From NCBI GenBank assembly GCA_023251215.1, contig JAHEZF010000042.1, forward strand, positions 1-8,902: DNA of 8,902 nucleotides, written 5' to 3'. Position 1 is the stretch's first letter. Each line of letters begins with the position of its first letter. The translations under genes were made by a program, and so were the position numbers. Positions 1 to 6,773 of the stretch are shown one piece after another. Below the pieces are notes generated by a model that was not told where the DNA came from, ran no database searches, and saw only the letters and a list, made by a program, of their open reading frames with translations. Source of the stretch: Sphingobacteriales bacterium. GTDB taxonomy: Bacteria > Bacteroidota > Bacteroidia > Chitinophagales > Chitinophagaceae.

Positions 1-63
1 TGTATTACAAGTCTAACCAGATATTAACTGTTAATCAACGATTTTACACCTCTTTATTTACGC

Positions 64-89
64 AATCGTTACCGGGAACGGTATCAATT
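64..89 (-). terminator. Weak hairpin downstream of the DUF4440 gene, possible operon end
   Basis: Arms 64-74 and 79-89 pair over 11 bp with one A-A mismatch and one G-U wobble (minus-strand reading) around a 4-nt TTCC loop (GGAA on the + strand). It lies 38 nt past the TGA of the last gene. The minus-strand sequence after it is not T-rich, so it does not look like a classic intrinsic terminator. The remaining bases of 1-126 show no gene. Confidence 0.3.
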
Positions 90-126
90 TAATGACCTGT
101 TTTTTTGCCTGCTTTTGCCGGGTTTT

Positions 127-561
127 TCAGGTCGGTTTTACTGCCTGTCGAGCCAGTAATTTCCAATGGCCTCCTTGCTTTTGCCAGACCATCATCACCA
201 GCAGATGAACTTCGCCAGGCTTGCCAGCATCATTAGTGGCAGCACTCAGCTTGTGGCGAACAATAGCAGTCTTACCGCTGATACTGATGGTTTGTTCCGT
301 CAGTTCCATCGTTACAAAATCTGATATGCCGGTAACAAGTTTATTTATGAACTCTGCTTTATCATCAATGTTCCCGCCGGAGTGGCCATAACTTAGTTTA
401 TCCGAAACAAGATTCTCCAGTTCAGTTTTATTTCCATCAATCATTGCCTTGCGTAATGACTCAACAACATCAGCTACTTTTTTTTCAGCTTTTGATTGAG
501 CGATTAAAGCGGTTGCAGAAATCATTGCAACAAAAAAAATAGTAACGCTTCTTAGTATCAT
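127..561 (-). CDS. Small exported NTF2-like protein (DUF4440/SnoaL-like), function unknown
   Basis: The 144-residue product has a Sec signal (Arg4, hydrophobic 6-20, likely cut at IA-QSKA after Ala21) and one cone-shaped NTF2-like domain. The evidence for the fold is the helical start (VADVVESLRKAMIDGNKTELENLVSDKLSYGHSG, in pieces over 29-62), a second helix DKAEFINKLVTGISDF (67-82), then beta strands ending in VWQKQGGHWKLLARQAVK (125-142), the usual DUF4440 ending. YGHSGG (58-63) is a conspicuous pocket-side motif. Such domains can be small enzymes or ligand binders; nothing here decides. It is the last gene of the set, 43 nt after the oxidoreductase, on the same strand, and probably periplasmic. 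I recall similar short proteins beside plant-polysaccharide genes in Bacteroidota, so an accessory role is plausible but unproven. ATG 561 is chosen for the complete signal peptide; the leader is A/T-rich. Confidence 0.85.
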   Translation of the reverse strand: MILRSVTIFFVAMISATALIAQSKAEKKVADVVESLRKAMIDGNKTELENLVSDKLSYGHSGGNIDDKAEFINKLVTGISDFVTMELTEQTISISGKTAIVRHKLSAATNDAGKPGEVHLLVMMVWQKQGGHWKLLARQAVKPT

Positions 562-604
562 AAATATTATTTTTCAATTCTGATCCTACTGATATCAGCT
601 TGCT

Positions 605-1669
605 TCATAAATCAACCACTTTTTTTTCTCTATTACTTATAATGGCTGACTCAATTACTTTAATCACTTTCATTCCTTCCTCTGCCGAAACAGGAACATC
701 TTTATCTTCTCTGAGAGCTGCGTATATTCCATCATAATATTCCCCATAGTTTCCCTGTAGTGAGGAAATATATTCTTTGATGACTTTTCCATCTTTTTCT
801 GTGTGTAACAATCCTTTTTCTCTATCCGGTTCCCTGCCCCACTCTGCGCCGCCGGGTGTTTTGCCTGCCTGCAGATATGTTTCCTGCACATCCGTCTTTG
901 CTTTGATGAATGATCCCTTTGTTCCATGAAAAATATAACCAGGCAATGCTTCTCTTACATAATAACTGGATTTTAACGTAACCCGGTGATTAGGATAAAA
1001 CAATTTCAAATCAAAGTAATCATCCACCCTGGAGCCTGGCCGGTTGATTGTTATATCGGCAAAAACAGATATTGGCATTCCAAACAACTGCAGGGCCTGG
1101 TCAATTAAATGTGATCCCAAATCATACAAACATCCCACAGCAGGTGTAGGCGTTTCCTTGTGTGTTTTATAACTTAGTTCAGGAACAAATCTGTCATAAT
1201 GAATTTCAGCATCCACAATTTTACCCAACCAACCTTCATCCAGTATCTTTTTTACAGTTTTATAATCACTGTCGTAGCGGCGGTTTTGGTAAACGGAGAG
1301 TTTTACTTTTTTTCCTTGCCTGCCGGCAGGCAGGTTTTTTACCAATGAGATTAATTCCTCGGCCTGCGCCACTGTTGCAGTGAATGGCTTTTCCACAATT
1401 AAATGCTTGCCTGCATGAATGACCTGTTTGGCATAATCAAAATGAGTAACGCTGGGTGTATTTACGATTACTAATTCAATATTATCATCAGCCAATAATT
1501 CTTCAAGTGTGCGGAATGTTTTTACTGCAGGATATTTTTCCCTTGCCAGGTTTTTCGTTCTTTCCCATACTCCATACAAATTAAATCCCGGATGAACATG
1601 AAGGAATGGTGCATGAAATACCCATCCGCTCATTCCAAAGGAACATAATGCTGTATTGATGACCTTCAT
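605..1669 (-). CDS. Gfo/Idh/MocA-family NAD(P)-dependent oxidoreductase, YdgJ/YvaA-like
   Basis: Cytosolic sugar or polyol dehydrogenase; no signal peptide. The 354 residues hold an N-terminal Rossmann fold (1-120) and a C-terminal alpha/beta substrate domain. The nucleotide loop is SFGMSG (10-15), with Ser10 where the classic motif has Gly, followed by FHAPFL (18-23). VEKPFT (92-97) carries the family Lys94, and LYDLGSHLIDQALQLFG (181-197) holds Asp183 and His187. NRRYDSD (129-135) and the end GNYGEYYDGIYAAL (306-319) resemble E. coli YdgJ and B. subtilis YvaA/IolU, the latter a scyllo-inositol dehydrogenase. The actual substrate is unknown; a role on a pectin-derived sugar is inferred from the operon only. 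Residues 113-119 (LPAGRQG) are an extra 7-residue stretch encoded by a palindrome, absent from relatives as I recall them. It follows the CE8 gene by 7 nt and ends in TGA. Confidence 0.92.
   Translation of the reverse strand: MKVINTALCSFGMSGWVFHAPFLHVHPGFNLYGVWERTKNLAREKYPAVKTFRTLEELLADDNIELVIVNTPSVTHFDYAKQVIHAGKHLIVEKPFTATVAQAEELISLVKNLPAGRQGKKVKLSVYQNRRYDSDYKTVKKILDEGWLGKIVDAEIHYDRFVPELSYKTHKETPTPAVGCLYDLGSHLIDQALQLFGMPISVFADITINRPGSRVDDYFDLKLFYPNHRVTLKSSYYVREALPGYIFHGTKGSFIKAKTDVQETYLQAGKTPGGAEWGREPDREKGLLHTEKDGKVIKEYISSLQGNYGEYYDGIYAALREDKDVPVSAEEGMKVIKVIESAIISNREKKVVDL
1315..1334. repeat. 20-bp GC-rich near-palindrome inserted within the Gfo/Idh gene
   Basis: On the coding strand the sequence is CCTGCCTGCCGGCAGGCAAG, centred between 1324 and 1325. 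The inner 16 bp (1317-1332) are a perfect palindrome, and one mismatched pair (1316/1333) interrupts the outer arms. It stands out as GC-rich within A/T-rich flanks (poly-A coding runs on both sides). From general recollection, repeats of the consensus CCTGCCTGCCGGCAGGCAGG are scattered through many Sphingobacteriales/Chitinophagaceae genomes, often inside genes as PAGRQ or ACRQAG peptides. The in-frame unit here spans 21 nt (1313-1333). Confidence 0.8.
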
Positions 1670-1676
1670 TGACTGA

Positions 1677-2624
1677 TTATTTATCAGGATTCCACTCGCC
1701 TAAGATATTCTTCAGCGTATATTGCTTTACTTCTTCGTCTGTCAGTTGTTTTGCCCATTTTACCCTTGCTTCGTTATTAGCGCCGGGGCCACTGCTGTTG
1801 TATTCTGCATAACGAGCTGTTGCTTCATTGGCCTGGTTCTTCCAGTTGTTCCATCCTTCGGGAATAATATGTTTGTCCATCCAGCAATTAATATATGTTA
1901 CACTGGCTGTAGGACTCCACGGTCTTCCGAGTGAAACTTTATTTATATTGCTGTCCGCTGTCAGCTTACAATCAAAGAAAACAAAACCATAGGGAATTAT
2001 TGAGTTAGTGGATGCCGCTGTCACATGTGAGTTTTTTTTGCTGTGTATCTGGCAGTTTTTAAAAACAGCCGTGGCAGCACCAAAAATAAAATCGGTTGTT
2101 CCCTCGATATAGCAATCTTTGAAATAATGTTTCACTCCACTGCCACTTAAAAAAAGAATGTCCTGGTTGCCGACGATGCGGCAGTTTTTTAAAGAAGCCC
2201 TGTTGCCTTCAATGCGTAAACCAACAGCCTGACCAGCGGCAAAACCAGCCGTGTTTTCAAAAGTAAGGTTCTCTGCATGAAAATCATTTCCGTAAACAAA
2301 GGTGGATGCACAGGTCCAGGTGTTCAGTGTATCGCCATTCGGAAGTTTGGTGCCCGCATGGTTATCAAAAGTGAGAATAGTTTTGTCTTTATCTTCTCCA
2401 ACCAGGCTGATAAAACTTTTTCTTGCATCAATGGTAATAACTTCTTTATATATCCCCTTTTTTATAAAGATTGAGACCGGTTTTGAATTGCCGGAAGGCA
2501 CGGCATCCAATGCTTCCTGCACAGAAGTATAGTCGCCGCTTCTGTCTTTTGACACAGTAATTTTTTTCTGCGCAAAACAGGAAAATGAAAAAAGAAAATA
2601 AAGGATCATGAAAAAATTTCTCAT
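1677..2624 (-). CDS. Exported pectin methylesterase (carbohydrate esterase family 8)
   Basis: Beta-helix esterase that hydrolyses galacturonate methyl esters of pectin, releasing methanol and giving the de-esterified chain needed by pectate lyases. The 315-residue product has a Sec signal likely cut at FA-QKK (after Ala18), then the family opening VSKDRSGDYTSVQEALDAVP (24-43). The active site is complete: Gln132 in GQAVGLR, Gln154-Asp155 in GNQDILF (acid/base), Asp178 in GTTDFIFG (nucleophile), and Arg234/Trp236 in LGRPW. Cys148 and Cys171 lie near the catalytic segment and could form a disulfide; this is inferred. The length is that of a single CE8 domain without inhibitor-like pro-region or CBM. 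It starts 1 nt after the CE12 stop, so both esterases are probably made together; the Gfo/Idh gene follows after 7 nt. ATG 2624 is preferred over the internal Met6 because Arg2 supplies the positive end of the signal. Confidence 0.96.
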   Translation of the reverse strand: MRNFFMILYFLFSFSCFAQKKITVSKDRSGDYTSVQEALDAVPSGNSKPVSIFIKKGIYKEVITIDARKSFISLVGEDKDKTILTFDNHAGTKLPNGDTLNTWTCASTFVYGNDFHAENLTFENTAGFAAGQAVGLRIEGNRASLKNCRIVGNQDILFLSGSGVKHYFKDCYIEGTTDFIFGAATAVFKNCQIHSKKNSHVTAASTNSIIPYGFVFFDCKLTADSNINKVSLGRPWSPTASVTYINCWMDKHIIPEGWNNWKNQANEATARYAEYNSSGPGANNEARVKWAKQLTDEEVKQYTLKNILGEWNPDK

Positions 2625-2625
2625 T

Positions 2626-3378
2626 TTATTTTGCTTTAATCTTTACAATTCTGTCTGCCAGATCAGGAATCATCTTCTGTATTTCCGATAAAACCAGTTG
2701 GGCAATCAATCTTGCCCCCAGTTCACTAAAGTGTGTATTATCTTCTTTTCCTTCCGGGTAGTTGGGATGTTCGCCGGGTTTCAGTTGCAGGAATAAAAGC
2801 TTTGAATCTCCTTTTCCAAACTGCTGGTACAATTCCCGGCTTTTAGTATCAAGGTCAATCAACAAAACATTTTCTTTTGCTGCCACTTCTTTTACATAAG
2901 CAGAATACTCTTTGTGTGTTTCAAGAGCTGTTCCGGTAGTATCAAATTTACGGCGACTTACGGGGGTAAATAAAACAGATATTGCTTTTTTAGCTCTTGT
3001 TTCGGTAATAAACCTCATCAGGTTCATTTTAAAAGTGTCGGGTGTGGCATATCGTTCTTTCTTATCCGGTGATTCATCGTTATGCCCGAACTGGATGAAA
3101 ACATAATCGCCTTCACCTGCTTCATCATAAATGGATTTCCATAAATCTTCACTAAGAAAAGTTTTGGTGCTGCGGCCATTCTTTGCCCGGTTCACCACTG
3201 TTACTGTCGAATCCCAGAAATAAACAAAAGGCATTCCCCAGCCGGTTTCAGGAAAAGCTTTTGTTTCTTTAATACTCATAGTGGAATCGCCAGCAAGAAA
3301 AATTTTTATTTTCTTTTTATCCTGCTGAATAAATGCAAACAGAATTACAGCAATTGAGAAGGATGCAAGTTTTTTCAT
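2626..3378 (-). CDS. CE12-type rhamnogalacturonan/pectin acetylesterase (SGNH hydrolase)
   Basis: Serine esterase that removes O-acetyl groups from pectin, chiefly rhamnogalacturonan I, opening the backbone to lyases. All SGNH blocks are present in 250 residues: GDST (30-33) with nucleophile Ser32, NGRSTKTF (67-74) with oxyanion Gly68, FGHND (97-101) with Asn100, and DNTH (213-216) giving Asp213 and His216. The NGRST and GHND forms match rhamnogalacturonan acetylesterases of the RgaE/YesT type. Length is normal for a single domain with no accessory module. The N-terminus (KK, then hydrophobic 6-17) is a short signal or anchor without an obvious cleavage site, so export is likely but processing is uncertain. 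ATG 3378 overlaps the PL1 stop by 4 nt, implying translational coupling, and the CE8 gene begins 1 nt after its TAA. Activity on acetylated homogalacturonan instead of RG-I is possible. Confidence 0.92.
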   Translation of the reverse strand: MKKLASFSIAVILFAFIQQDKKKIKIFLAGDSTMSIKETKAFPETGWGMPFVYFWDSTVTVVNRAKNGRSTKTFLSEDLWKSIYDEAGEGDYVFIQFGHNDESPDKKERYATPDTFKMNLMRFITETRAKKAISVLFTPVSRRKFDTTGTALETHKEYSAYVKEVAAKENVLLIDLDTKSRELYQQFGKGDSKLLFLQLKPGEHPNYPEGKEDNTHFSELGARLIAQLVLSEIQKMIPDLADRIVKIKAK

Positions 3379-4799
3379 TTTACTAAAGAATTAATATATA
3401 TCTCAATATTGGTATAGGATTTATTTAATGTAAGCTTATTCGCATCAATGGAATCGTATGGGTTTAATCCGTGCTTTACCTCCCAATCATCATCCATCCC
3501 ATCTCTGTCATGATCAAATACTGGGGGCAATGATCTTAGCTTTGGCCATGCACTGACCGTTTTTTCATATTCAGTGCCGTGGGGGAAACCACCCTGCACA
3601 TCAATTAAGTTTCCTTTTCTTTCCACCACATTTTGCATGATGCGCATATCTAATGTATCTCTTACCGGAAGACTACATCCTGCAAATTGCAATACCGCCA
3701 TATAAGCTTCCTTTGCCGACTGGATAGCAATATCTTCCGCCGGAAAAGCATTATCCTGCAAGCATTCCTTTGTATCTTTTTCTGTACCCCCATTTCCCAT
3801 ATAAACTCCCAGCCAGTTATTATCGGTTACATCTTTTGCTTCGTCCACATAATTTCCATTCACATACCATTTGCCAAAACCTATTGTCTCATTTTTTCCG
3901 GGGTTGCAAATGCGGGATAATACAGTTTTATTTGTGTTTGGCCCATATTTAAAATAGTTATTGACGATATTATAATTACCTCCCTCCCCTGCATAAATAT
4001 TATTACTGCCCCAGTTATAAATTACATTATTTCTGTAATCAACAGATTCTGTTGCTGTATGACGAATGCCATTAAATCGGGGGCAACGGTTATTACAATG
4101 TGCAAACAAATTATGATGGGCTGTTAAATGTAATCCACCCCAGATAGCGCCAAAGCCATGATGTTCGTAATCTTTATCTCCTGTTTCAAAATGATAAGAA
4201 TAATTCAATGGCTCAGAAATGATATTCCATTGTAATGTTGTGCTGTCACCTGCATAAATTGAAAACACTTCATCGGTGCTCCAGCTCATACTACAATGGT
4301 CAATGATTATATTATTCCTTCTTGTTCCACCAAACGCATCATCGCTGCCATTGCCATCCACCATGCCGCCTTTTTGGTATTTATCACCCATGCGGAAACG
4401 AATAAATCTTACAACCATATTATCACCGCTTATATGGACAGGTTCATCGGCAAGACAGATACCATCTCCGGGAGCAGTTTGTCCCGCAATAGTAACATTA
4501 CCGGCGATGCGCAACGGTGAATTGAGATGAATGGTTCCTGAAACAGCAAATACAATTATTCTATGCTCTTGGGCAGTGGCAGCTTTGCGAAAACTTCCTT
4601 CGCCGTCATCATTCAGATTGGTTACTATAAAAACTTTTCCGCCTCTCCCTCCTGTTGTGTATTTACCAAAACCTTCGGCCCCGGGAAATGCGATGGTCTT
4701 TTCATCCAGGGAGGTTATTGCTTCAATTTTACTTTGCTGGGCACAGGTCATCAATGAAAAAAAATAACCACTACATACCATCAGCAACATCTTTTTCAT
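3375..4799 (-). CDS. Exported pectate lyase, polysaccharide lyase family 1
   Basis: Parallel beta-helix lyase that cleaves alpha-1,4-polygalacturonate by beta-elimination, normally with Ca2+, giving 4,5-unsaturated ends. The 474-residue product has a Sec signal (KK then a hydrophobic stretch, likely cut near CA-QQ at 20; Cys19 follows Thr, a poor lipobox). The mature part opens with FPGAEGFGKYTTGGRGG (38-54), then VTNLNDDGEGSFR (59-71), IAGQTAPGDG (104-113), IDHCSMSWSTDE (166-177), HHNLFAHCNNRCPRF (228-242) and DYRNNVIYNW (254-263), all typical of bacterial PL1. Arg238 of the RCPR motif aligns with the catalytic Arg of the PelC RxPxxR motif. Residues 429-440 (DHDRDGMDDDWE) form a Ca-binding D-x-D-x-D-G loop in a C-terminal tail. 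No type IX sorting domain is visible, so it is probably periplasmic. ATG 4799 gives the complete signal peptide; its TGA overlaps the next start (ATGA). Confidence 0.95.
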   Translation of the reverse strand: MKKMLLMVCSGYFFSLMTCAQQSKIEAITSLDEKTIAFPGAEGFGKYTTGGRGGKVFIVTNLNDDGEGSFRKAATAQEHRIIVFAVSGTIHLNSPLRIAGNVTIAGQTAPGDGICLADEPVHISGDNMVVRFIRFRMGDKYQKGGMVDGNGSDDAFGGTRRNNIIIDHCSMSWSTDEVFSIYAGDSTTLQWNIISEPLNYSYHFETGDKDYEHHGFGAIWGGLHLTAHHNLFAHCNNRCPRFNGIRHTATESVDYRNNVIYNWGSNNIYAGEGGNYNIVNNYFKYGPNTNKTVLSRICNPGKNETIGFGKWYVNGNYVDEAKDVTDNNWLGVYMGNGGTEKDTKECLQDNAFPAEDIAIQSAKEAYMAVLQFAGCSLPVRDTLDMRIMQNVVERKGNLIDVQGGFPHGTEYEKTVSAWPKLRSLPPVFDHDRDGMDDDWEVKHGLNPYDSIDANKLTLNKSYTNIEIYINSLVK

Positions 4800-4812
4800 T
4801 CAGTCATTTATT

Positions 4813-4879
4813 TACATGAGACGATTGTAAGATAATAAGGCTGCACTCAGCAGCCCTATTATTAAAAACATACATGAGA
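4813..4879. repeat. 9-bp direct repeat (TACATGAGA) flanking the susD-PL1 stem-loop
   Basis: The + strand has TACATGAGA at 4813-4821 and again at 4871-4879, separated by 49 nt that contain the whole hairpin at 4832-4862. Direct repeats outside an inverted repeat resemble the footprint of a very small inserted element with a target-site duplication, but the inverted arms do not reach the repeats. Chance is possible in an A/T-rich gap. Confidence 0.4.
4832..4862 (-). terminator. Stem-loop between susD and the pectate lyase gene, possible leaky terminator or mRNA processing/stabilising element
   Basis: Read on the minus strand, arms 4862-4850 and 4844-4832 pair over 13 bp with one G-U wobble (positions 4856/4838) around a 5-nt TGAGT loop. 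The loop-proximal half is GC-rich (GGGCTGC/GCAGCCT), and the 3' side runs on as TTATTATCTT, which resembles a weak U-rich tract. It lies in the longest intergenic gap of the window, between the transporter pair and the enzyme genes. In sus-like operons such a position often fits lower downstream expression. The downstream run is not a clean T tract, so complete termination is doubtful. The wobble pairs only in the minus-strand transcript, which agrees with the direction of the genes. Confidence 0.55.
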
Positions 4880-4883
4880 AAAA

Positions 4884-6752
4884 TCAGTACCCCGGATTTT
4901 GAGTCAGATTAACATTTGCATCTCTTGCCGGTTGAGGTATAGGTAGCAATTCTCCTTTACCTGTTACAAATCCCGTAGCATACCTGCCAACAGGCGATGT
5001 GGTACCTGCTGTTGCAATAGCTGTACTAAGCCAGGTAACTTTTGTTGTGCCGGATGGTGTTGCTATAGGCGCTGTTTTATACAATGAGTTAAACCACAAT
5101 CCACCGATATTACTATTATCAGAGGTTGTGCTGGAAAAATAATACATGGCAATAGGCAATGTTGCACTCAAACAATAAGATGGATAAGCAGCCATATAAG
5201 ATGGATTAACCATAGCTGTAAGGGTGGACATTTTGGTCATGTTGGCCCTTGATTCATTAATTGCGGTAGCCAATAAGTTCCAGCGGATCAAATCATATTT
5301 CCTGGTGCCTTCACCGCCTAATTCTAATGCCATTTCTCTTACAACAGCTTTGAAAAAATCTGACTTACTTAATCCAGCAGGAATATCAACTGTGGCATCA
5401 GGGGTTGTTATCGGCTTTCCGTAACCTCTTCTTCTTACCATATTAACAGCATTATAGGCGGCTGCAGTAGGCCCGTTCAACTCATTCTCTGCTTCTGCAA
5501 ACATCATCAGAACATCAGCATAACGGAGTATCTGCCATTTTAATCCAAGATATTGTACAGCACTGGTGGGAGAAATAACCGGATTGGTGACCCAGTCTCG
5601 CCTGTATTTTCCATCGCAGATAGCAGTAACAGCCTGTCCTATCTTGGTGGATCCGTTTGCCGCCACATTATACGGGGCACAGGTAACATCTCTTCTTGTA
5701 TCAGTTGAATCAAAAAGGTAAAAATAGCTGGGCAAAACATTTATACTTTTATTGCCCAGCGCATTTACAGTTGGGCCGTTATAATATCCAAGCTTGGTAT
5801 CTTCTGCTCCTGTCAACCCGATAGCGCTGGCCTGGAACATCAATTCTCCATTTGGATCAGCAATCGAATGAGCACCAACCTGGTCTTTCCACAAAGCCCT
5901 GTAACCTGGATTTAAAGAATGCTGACCTGAAGCACTAATTTCATTACATTCATCTTTGGCTATCTGATAATAAGTAAGATAATCGGAACTTCTTTGCATG
6001 GTGCCAGACTGTCGTAATGCATATCCACCCCTGAACAATGCAATCCTTGCTCTTAATCCTTTCACTACTCCTTTAGTAATTCTTTCATCCATCTGATCTC
6101 CGATAGAAGTTACTTCATTGCGCCAGGGAACCAGGTCTTCCGCCGTCTTTAAATCAGCCAAAATATGATTGTACAAAGTATCCCTGTCAACTTTTGACGG
6201 GAATGGATTGATCAGCGCAAGTTCTGACGCAGGTTGAAAATGTGCAGGAAGATCGCCCCAGTTCCTGATGGCTTCAAGGTAAAACTGTGCTCTTAACGTT
6301 AATGCCTCACCATACATTCTTTTTAATTGTTTCTTTTCCTGGTCAGAACCGTTGTTATACATATCCATCATTGGAATGTTGGCAATGCATATATTTGCAT
6401 ATTCAATTCCCTGGAACATCTGGTTGAATGGATTGGTAATTTGTGCATTGCCCGGCGTAGCTGCATAACGGGCAATATCCCTTCTGTCATTATCAGATGC
6501 ACCGGTTGGCCCCTGCATTTCATCATTATCTACGGGATAATACAGACTCATCCGGATTCCATATGCCGCATCACCCACCAGCCGGCTGTAAGCACCTGAC
6601 ACTGCCTTGAGAGTGCTGCTTACATCTTTAAATACAACCTCTGCACTTACATCTGTAATTGGCTTTTGATCCAAATATTTCTTGCAACTGCCAACAATAA
6701 GCAGCACAAACATTACAGCAGCAATTTTTATTTTAAAAAATATTGTATTCAT
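4884..6752 (-). CDS. SusD/RagB-family glycan-binding outer-membrane lipoprotein
   Basis: Cell-surface lipoprotein that caps the SusC barrel and binds the incoming glycan. The 622-residue product starts with a lipoprotein signal: hydrophobic residues 10-21, then a lipobox ending Gly21-Ser22-Cys23, followed by KKYLDQKP, the usual mature N-terminus of SusD proteins. The RagB/SusD signatures are RYADVLMMFAEAENELNG (410-427) with VNMVRRRG (436-443), VREMALELGGEGTRKYDLIRWN (471-492, the family's E-x-R-x-x-D-L-x-R-W block), and the end LPIP...NLTQNPGY (603-622). The stretch between about 500 and 600 is rich in Thr, Ser and Ala and matches no family motif I recognise; it may form a substrate-specific surface. 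It sits 21 nt after the SusC gene, and its leader is A/T-rich with no Shine-Dalgarno sequence. An 84-nt gap with a stem-loop follows. The family is certain; the ligand is inferred from the neighbouring pectinases. Confidence 0.97.
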   Translation of the reverse strand: MNTIFFKIKIAAVMFVLLIVGSCKKYLDQKPITDVSAEVVFKDVSSTLKAVSGAYSRLVGDAAYGIRMSLYYPVDNDEMQGPTGASDNDRRDIARYAATPGNAQITNPFNQMFQGIEYANICIANIPMMDMYNNGSDQEKKQLKRMYGEALTLRAQFYLEAIRNWGDLPAHFQPASELALINPFPSKVDRDTLYNHILADLKTAEDLVPWRNEVTSIGDQMDERITKGVVKGLRARIALFRGGYALRQSGTMQRSSDYLTYYQIAKDECNEISASGQHSLNPGYRALWKDQVGAHSIADPNGELMFQASAIGLTGAEDTKLGYYNGPTVNALGNKSINVLPSYFYLFDSTDTRRDVTCAPYNVAANGSTKIGQAVTAICDGKYRRDWVTNPVISPTSAVQYLGLKWQILRYADVLMMFAEAENELNGPTAAAYNAVNMVRRRGYGKPITTPDATVDIPAGLSKSDFFKAVVREMALELGGEGTRKYDLIRWNLLATAINESRANMTKMSTLTAMVNPSYMAAYPSYCLSATLPIAMYYFSSTTSDNSNIGGLWFNSLYKTAPIATPSGTTKVTWLSTAIATAGTTSPVGRYATGFVTGKGELLPIPQPARDANVNLTQNPGY

Positions 6753-6773
6753 ATCTAAAGTTTTTATTTTTTA

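Noticed and set aside
589..598. CTGATATCAG palindrome between the oxidoreductase and DUF4440 genes
   Set aside because: Ten bases with no loop and no conserved operator context; too short to call a binding site or terminator.
861..874. TTGCCTGCCTGCAG, resembling half of the palindrome at 1315-1334
   Set aside because: It encodes YLQAGK within the oxidoreductase, where recalled homologues have equal length (QEERLKNGE in YdgJ), so there is no insertion and no second palindromic arm.
1162..1383. Open frame on the + strand with an ACRQAG peptide
   Set aside because: It is antisense to the oxidoreductase; the peptide is simply the palindrome read on the other strand, and there is no plausible domain or leader.
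4276..4767. Several overlapping + strand open frames across the pectate lyase gene
   Set aside because: They lie opposite a strongly supported PL1 gene, overlap one another and have low-complexity, non-family-like sequence.
4800..4883. A Bacteroidota-type promoter (TTTG ... TAnnTTTG) before the pectate lyase gene
   Set aside because: Only a TATGTTTT stretch resembles the -7 element and no TTTG box is found at the expected distance upstream; I cannot support a separate promoter.
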